From assembly GCA_008363265.1 (NCBI GenBank), contig RHKR01000007.1:1-16394 (forward strand): a stretch of 16,394 nt of DNA. Direction: 5' to 3'. A program made the position numbers and the translations under genes. Below are positions 13,409 to 16,394 of the stretch, piece after piece. How positions within the stretch are numbered: position 1 is the stretch's first letter; each line of letters starts with the position of its first letter. The notes beneath the pieces are model-generated. The model was not told the DNA's origin. It saw only the letters and a list, made by a program, of their open reading frames with translations, and ran no database searches. The DNA is from Chlorobiota bacterium (GTDB lineage: Bacteria > Bacteroidota > Ignavibacteria > Ignavibacteriales > Ignavibacteriaceae).

Positions 13409-14623
13409 CTAACTGCTGCCTGTTTTTGTCTTGTTTAATATATCTAGGATATTGCTGCCGAAGGAAGGCATAGTGGGAGCACCATCCCCTTTAATGAGAC
13501 CAGTATCTGCGCGACTGAACAACGACTGAAGAACGATCAAGCGCTCCTCATTCTGTATCGACTTATTTCCAAGCATCGCTAGGTAAACTTTTGTCAATTG
13601 TAACCGTTCCTTCGCATCTTTTGCCAAATGAAAAGAACTTAGTGCCTGCTTAATAAAAAGTGATAAGAGATAACTCAAACCAGTAAATGATAAGGTAATG
13701 ATTATAAACTGCTTGATGTCAAATGCGGAAAAATCTTTCCTGGGATTGGGTTGGAGATTCATTATCAGATATATAGCGATACCAGCAATACAACAGGCTA
13801 TAACTACAGCACCAATGGTCCACCACAAACCGTTTTTCTTGTACTCTTTTTCTAGATTTTCCCAGTGATCCACAGGAGCTTCAAGCGATAATTTATCGTT
13901 ATAAAGATTCTCTAAATCCGTAATTTTTTTCTGCCACTCATTTATCAGTGAAGTTACTTTTTCCTCGAATGACTTGCTCTCATTTATATTACTTTCTTTT
14001 AACAACCTTAATGTTTCCTCATATTCAGTCGTAAGAGAACTTGATTGATTTTTTATTGAATCGTAATCAGATTGAATTTGGCTGAGATCGGTTTGAAATT
14101 GATTGATCTCATGTTCAATTTTTTCAGTCTTAGCAGCTATAATTTTTGAATGAGAAATTTTTAGATTGATCAAAGTTACTTTAATAGCAACATGCATCTT
14201 TGAGTCAATCTCTAATTTTGGATTGCGACGGAAATAATTATAGATTTCCGCTGCCACCTGTGGATTCAGTTTGTACTCATTATATATAAACTGTCCTAAA
14301 ATAGATTTGGATGAGATAGTATTTCGCCCTACTAAATCGGAGTAGATGAGTCTTATTAACTCATCAAGCTCTTGCTTGGTCTTGACTGTGGAGAGTTTAT
14401 TAATGTTATTCTTTAGGTCAGTATAAGTGTGAACTAAGTCGTAAAATTGTGAACGGTTTTGATCAAGTAACTTATTCCAAAAAGTATACTCATTGTTGAC
14501 ATGACTTTTCAGAGCTGAGATCGACGGTAATTTTAAATTATATCCATCGTGGGGCGATACAATTTTACCAAACTTTAATTTTACTGCTTCTCTGATCTCC
14601 TTTATTGATAATTCTTCCGACAT
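13409..14623 (-). CDS. Coiled-coil membrane protein, possibly DUF6161-like
   Basis: The 404-residue protein has a helical N-terminal part (1-150) and a long polar coiled coil (about 157-250, rich in Glu, Gln, Lys and Ser). The phrase EAPVDHW at 248-254 follows. Two membrane helices come next (about 267-289, LWWTIGAVVIACCIAGIAIYL in part, and 304-325). A cytoplasmic C-terminal part ends with LFSRADTGLIKGDGAPTMPS at 368-387. The pattern APV..W before two helices and the 'LF.R...GLIK.DGAP' ending remind me of the DUF6161 family, whose members I recall as poorly characterised; I hold this with modest confidence. The ATG lies 2 bases after the methyltransferase-nuclease stop and behind GAGGAG, so the two are coupled. 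The coding sequence is clearly more AT-rich than the left part of the window, suggesting transfer. Confidence 0.75.
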   Translation of the reverse strand: MSEELSIKEIREAVKLKFGKIVSPHDGYNLKLPSISALKSHVNNEYTFWNKLLDQNRSQFYDLVHTYTDLKNNINKLSTVKTKQELDELIRLIYSDLVGRNTISSKSILGQFIYNEYKLNPQVAAEIYNYFRRNPKLEIDSKMHVAIKVTLINLKISHSKIIAAKTEKIEHEINQFQTDLSQIQSDYDSIKNQSSSLTTEYEETLRLLKESNINESKSFEEKVTSLINEWQKKITDLENLYNDKLSLEAPVDHWENLEKEYKKNGLWWTIGAVVIACCIAGIAIYLIMNLQPNPRKDFSAFDIKQFIIITLSFTGLSYLLSLFIKQALSSFHLAKDAKERLQLTKVYLAMLGNKSIQNEERLIVLQSLFSRADTGLIKGDGAPTMPSFGSNILDILNKTKTGSS

Positions 14624-14625
14624 CT

Positions 14626-16293
14626 TTACTCCTCAAATAAATTTCCATGTTCGATTGGTTTTATAAGTTTGTCTGTGGCTGATTTGAAAGTGGTAACAAG
14701 CATCTTGGGATAAGTAAGCTCATACCCATCCAGAAGATCTTCTACCGTCATCACTCGGATCTTCTGATATTTGTCCTTGTAAACATCTTGCTGGTAATAG
14801 CCGGCCTGTCTCGCTTCACTCGCCATTCCAGAGGAGTACTGATCCCTGAAGCAGACGAACACACCCATATCGGCTCTTTGTTTCTCGACCACCTGAATAA
14901 ACTCACGGATGTTCTTCACCCCCACATTTCCGCTTTTGACCTCTATAAGGATCACGCCTTTGTGGCCGCCAAGACCGCGAAATGTGATATACCCATCATA
15001 TCCACCATCACCGGATTTCTTCTGGTTAGAAACTCCACCAAGCATGAATTCGATAATCCAATCTTGAAAGGTAAACCGTCCCCGGGCGGTATTTCGAGCA
15101 AGCTCTTTGGCGCCGTCGATATCTCTGGGAATGCCTGTTACTTCTATCGAGTTACGGATTTCTTTTTGCCTCGATGGGTTATCTTCCCAAGGTTTTAACA
15201 CTCGATCCATGATGAGTTTTACGGCCAGATGAGAAATATCAACACCCAACCATTTTCTTCCCAATCTCTGTGCTGCGGCAATTGTTGTGCCGCAACCGCA
15301 AAAGAAATCAGCGACAAGGTCTCCTTCATTGCTTGAAGCCTTAATTATTCTTTCCATTAGAGCTTCCGGTTTTTGGGTAGGATAACCAAGCCTCTCGTTT
15401 CCCCCAGTAGATTCAATATCTGTCCATAAATTGCTGATGAGGAAACCTTTTGTTTGCTCCGGTCTAAACTTCCGAAATGGTATTCCACTAGAAGACCATC
15501 CCAAATCACCTCTTTCATCAATCTCAATCAGTTTCGGTTTGGATACTTTCCAGCCTGCTCTATTTGGACTGCTCACACCTTTGTATTCGTAACAAAGATT
15601 AGGACGCTCACCCATAGAAAGGGATCTAAACAGGGGACTCTTTGCGTAAAAACCTTTTGCGTCTTTGTATGGATATCGTTCGGCAATATCCTCTGGTGTG
15701 TATTGCCTTTTGATCTGCTCACTATTGAAAGTATACTCGTTGGACCTTGTATAAAACAAGATTATATCGGTATTTACTCCAAATTTTCTATCCTTAAACT
15801 GCGATGTTTTGAGACTCTTTGTCCTCTCCCAGGTTATTTCATTCCGGAAATTACCGTGTCCAAATACCATATCGCAAACGATCTTAAGATAATGGCTCAT
15901 GGTTGGGTCACAATGCAGATAAAAACTACCGGTGCTCTTCAGGACTTTGTGAATATAGATTATCCTGAGTGCCATGGTTGTCAGGTATGCGACAGCTGAG
16001 CGAGGGGTTTTAACTTTCTCAAGGGTTTTAAGGAAGTCGTAGAGATCAATATTTAGATCCTGAATTCGATCGAGCTCGTCCATGTAGGAGATGTTTGACC
16101 AGGTATCAGCGAAGGCCTGTTTTTGGGCGGTCGAGTCATTTAGATCTGCACTCTCGAAAAGGACATTATAATCCCGTTTTGAATTGAATGGGGGATCTAT
16201 ATAGACAAGGTCAATGAACCCATCTGGATTTTGGGGTACAAGGTATTTTTCGAGAATTTCAAGGCAGTCGCCAAAGAAGAGCTGGTTTTTCAT
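14626..16293 (-). CDS. Beta-class DNA methyltransferase fused to a PD-(D/E)XK (Mrr-like) nuclease domain
   Basis: I start at the ATG at 16293 (555 residues, MKNQLFFGDC, behind GGAG). An upstream TTG lies inside a terminator stem and is rejected. The N-terminal 375 residues are an amino-methyltransferase in permuted (beta) order: the catalytic DPPF at 33-36 comes first and the AdoMet-binding DFFCGCGTT at 329-337 last. LGYPTQKPE at 302-310 is the usual block before motif I. DPPF and the order fit N6-adenine methylation as in type III Mod and similar enzymes. The C-terminal part carries SGDGGYDGY at 427-435 (Asp433) and ILIEVKSG at 448-455 (Glu451, Lys453), the D...ExK active-site pattern of Mrr-type nucleases. 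No helicase motif and no separate specificity domain are seen. It may cut and modify the same site, or the nuclease may target foreign DNA lacking or bearing modification. It is the first gene of the pair. Confidence 0.9.
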   Translation of the reverse strand: MKNQLFFGDCLEILEKYLVPQNPDGFIDLVYIDPPFNSKRDYNVLFESADLNDSTAQKQAFADTWSNISYMDELDRIQDLNIDLYDFLKTLEKVKTPRSAVAYLTTMALRIIYIHKVLKSTGSFYLHCDPTMSHYLKIVCDMVFGHGNFRNEITWERTKSLKTSQFKDRKFGVNTDIILFYTRSNEYTFNSEQIKRQYTPEDIAERYPYKDAKGFYAKSPLFRSLSMGERPNLCYEYKGVSSPNRAGWKVSKPKLIEIDERGDLGWSSSGIPFRKFRPEQTKGFLISNLWTDIESTGGNERLGYPTQKPEALMERIIKASSNEGDLVADFFCGCGTTIAAAQRLGRKWLGVDISHLAVKLIMDRVLKPWEDNPSRQKEIRNSIEVTGIPRDIDGAKELARNTARGRFTFQDWIIEFMLGGVSNQKKSGDGGYDGYITFRGLGGHKGVILIEVKSGNVGVKNIREFIQVVEKQRADMGVFVCFRDQYSSGMASEARQAGYYQQDVYKDKYQKIRVMTVEDLLDGYELTYPKMLVTTFKSATDKLIKPIEHGNLFEE

Positions 16294-16331
16294 GATCTCC
16301 AAAATTGATTTTTCCGAACCCACAAAATACA

Positions 16332-16362
16332 AAAGCCCCTGCAAACTTCATGCAAGGGCTTT
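16332..16362 (-). terminator. Terminator of a minus-strand gene beyond the right edge
   Basis: AAAGCCCCTGCA (16332-16343) pairs with TGCAAGGGCTTT (16351-16362) with one G-T wobble, around a 7-base loop. On the minus strand it is followed by TTTTGTATTTTG. It lies just upstream of the methyltransferase start and separates this operon from whatever minus-strand gene precedes it. The last 32 bases of the window show nothing else. Confidence 0.75.
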
Positions 16363-16394
16363 CTAATGATTCAAAAGTCGCTTAAAATCGGCAC

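Noticed and set aside
16294..16344. Upstream TTG start for the methyltransferase-nuclease, adding 17 residues
   Set aside because: The TTG lies inside the stem of a terminator and has no ribosome binding site. The ATG at 16293 has GGAG in front and begins the conserved part.

Overview
The window looks like chromosomal DNA from the Bacteroidota/Chlorobiota/Ignavibacteriota group, most likely an Ignavibacteria-like bacterium. The evidence is a type IX secretion sorting domain with the motif YPNPFN at the left edge, several promoters of the form TTG-N19..21-TAnnTTTG (the Bacteroidota housekeeping sigma-factor pattern), and dispersed CACAGAT/CACGGAT-type and CACACTC-type low-complexity repeats. 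This assignment is inference; no rRNA is present.

Layout, left to right. (1) 1-1517: the 3' part of a secreted T9SS cargo protein with a vWA-like region, followed by a strong terminator. (2) 1700-4333: a compact three-gene operon with overlapping start and stop codons. It contains a P22-type phage portal protein, a small acidic repeat protein and a 201-residue unknown. No terminase, capsid or tail gene is in view, so this is an orphan portal module. (3) 4409-5164: the glycolytic gene tpiA with its own promoter and a terminator. (4) 8624-5232, minus strand: four pilin-like genes in a PilV/PilW/PilX/PilX-like order. The last two are tandem paralogues of identical length, and none has a classical prepilin cleavage site. 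(5) 9932-8728, minus strand: STAS domain protein, DUF454/YbaN-like membrane protein and TerB-like protein. (6) 10108-11175, plus strand: META-domain lipoprotein and GNAT acetyltransferase. (7) 11236-11457: two different tandem repeat arrays (3 x 45 bp, then 12 x 7 bp) that run up to the start codon of a C-terminal J-domain protein (11459-12406). (8) 13046-12399, minus strand: a rhomboid protease whose first membrane segment is recovered only if a non-ATG (CTG) start is accepted. (9) 13178-13250: tRNA-Lys(CTT), a minimal transcription unit.

(10) 13409-16293, minus strand: next to the tRNA lies a visibly more AT-rich two-gene operon. It encodes a beta-class DNA methyltransferase fused to a PD-(D/E)XK (Mrr-like) nuclease domain, then, after 2 bp and a strong Shine-Dalgarno sequence, a coiled-coil protein with two membrane helices. 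I judge this pair the best candidate for an incompletely described, defence-like system. Its position beside a tRNA, its composition, the tight coupling and the combination of modification, nuclease and membrane modules all point that way.

Most other genes are ordinary chromosomal genes of this lineage. The parts deserving a second look are the orphan portal operon with its palindromic operator candidate, the repeat-derived 5' region of the J-domain gene, the atypical pilin operon and the methyltransferase-nuclease/membrane-protein pair.
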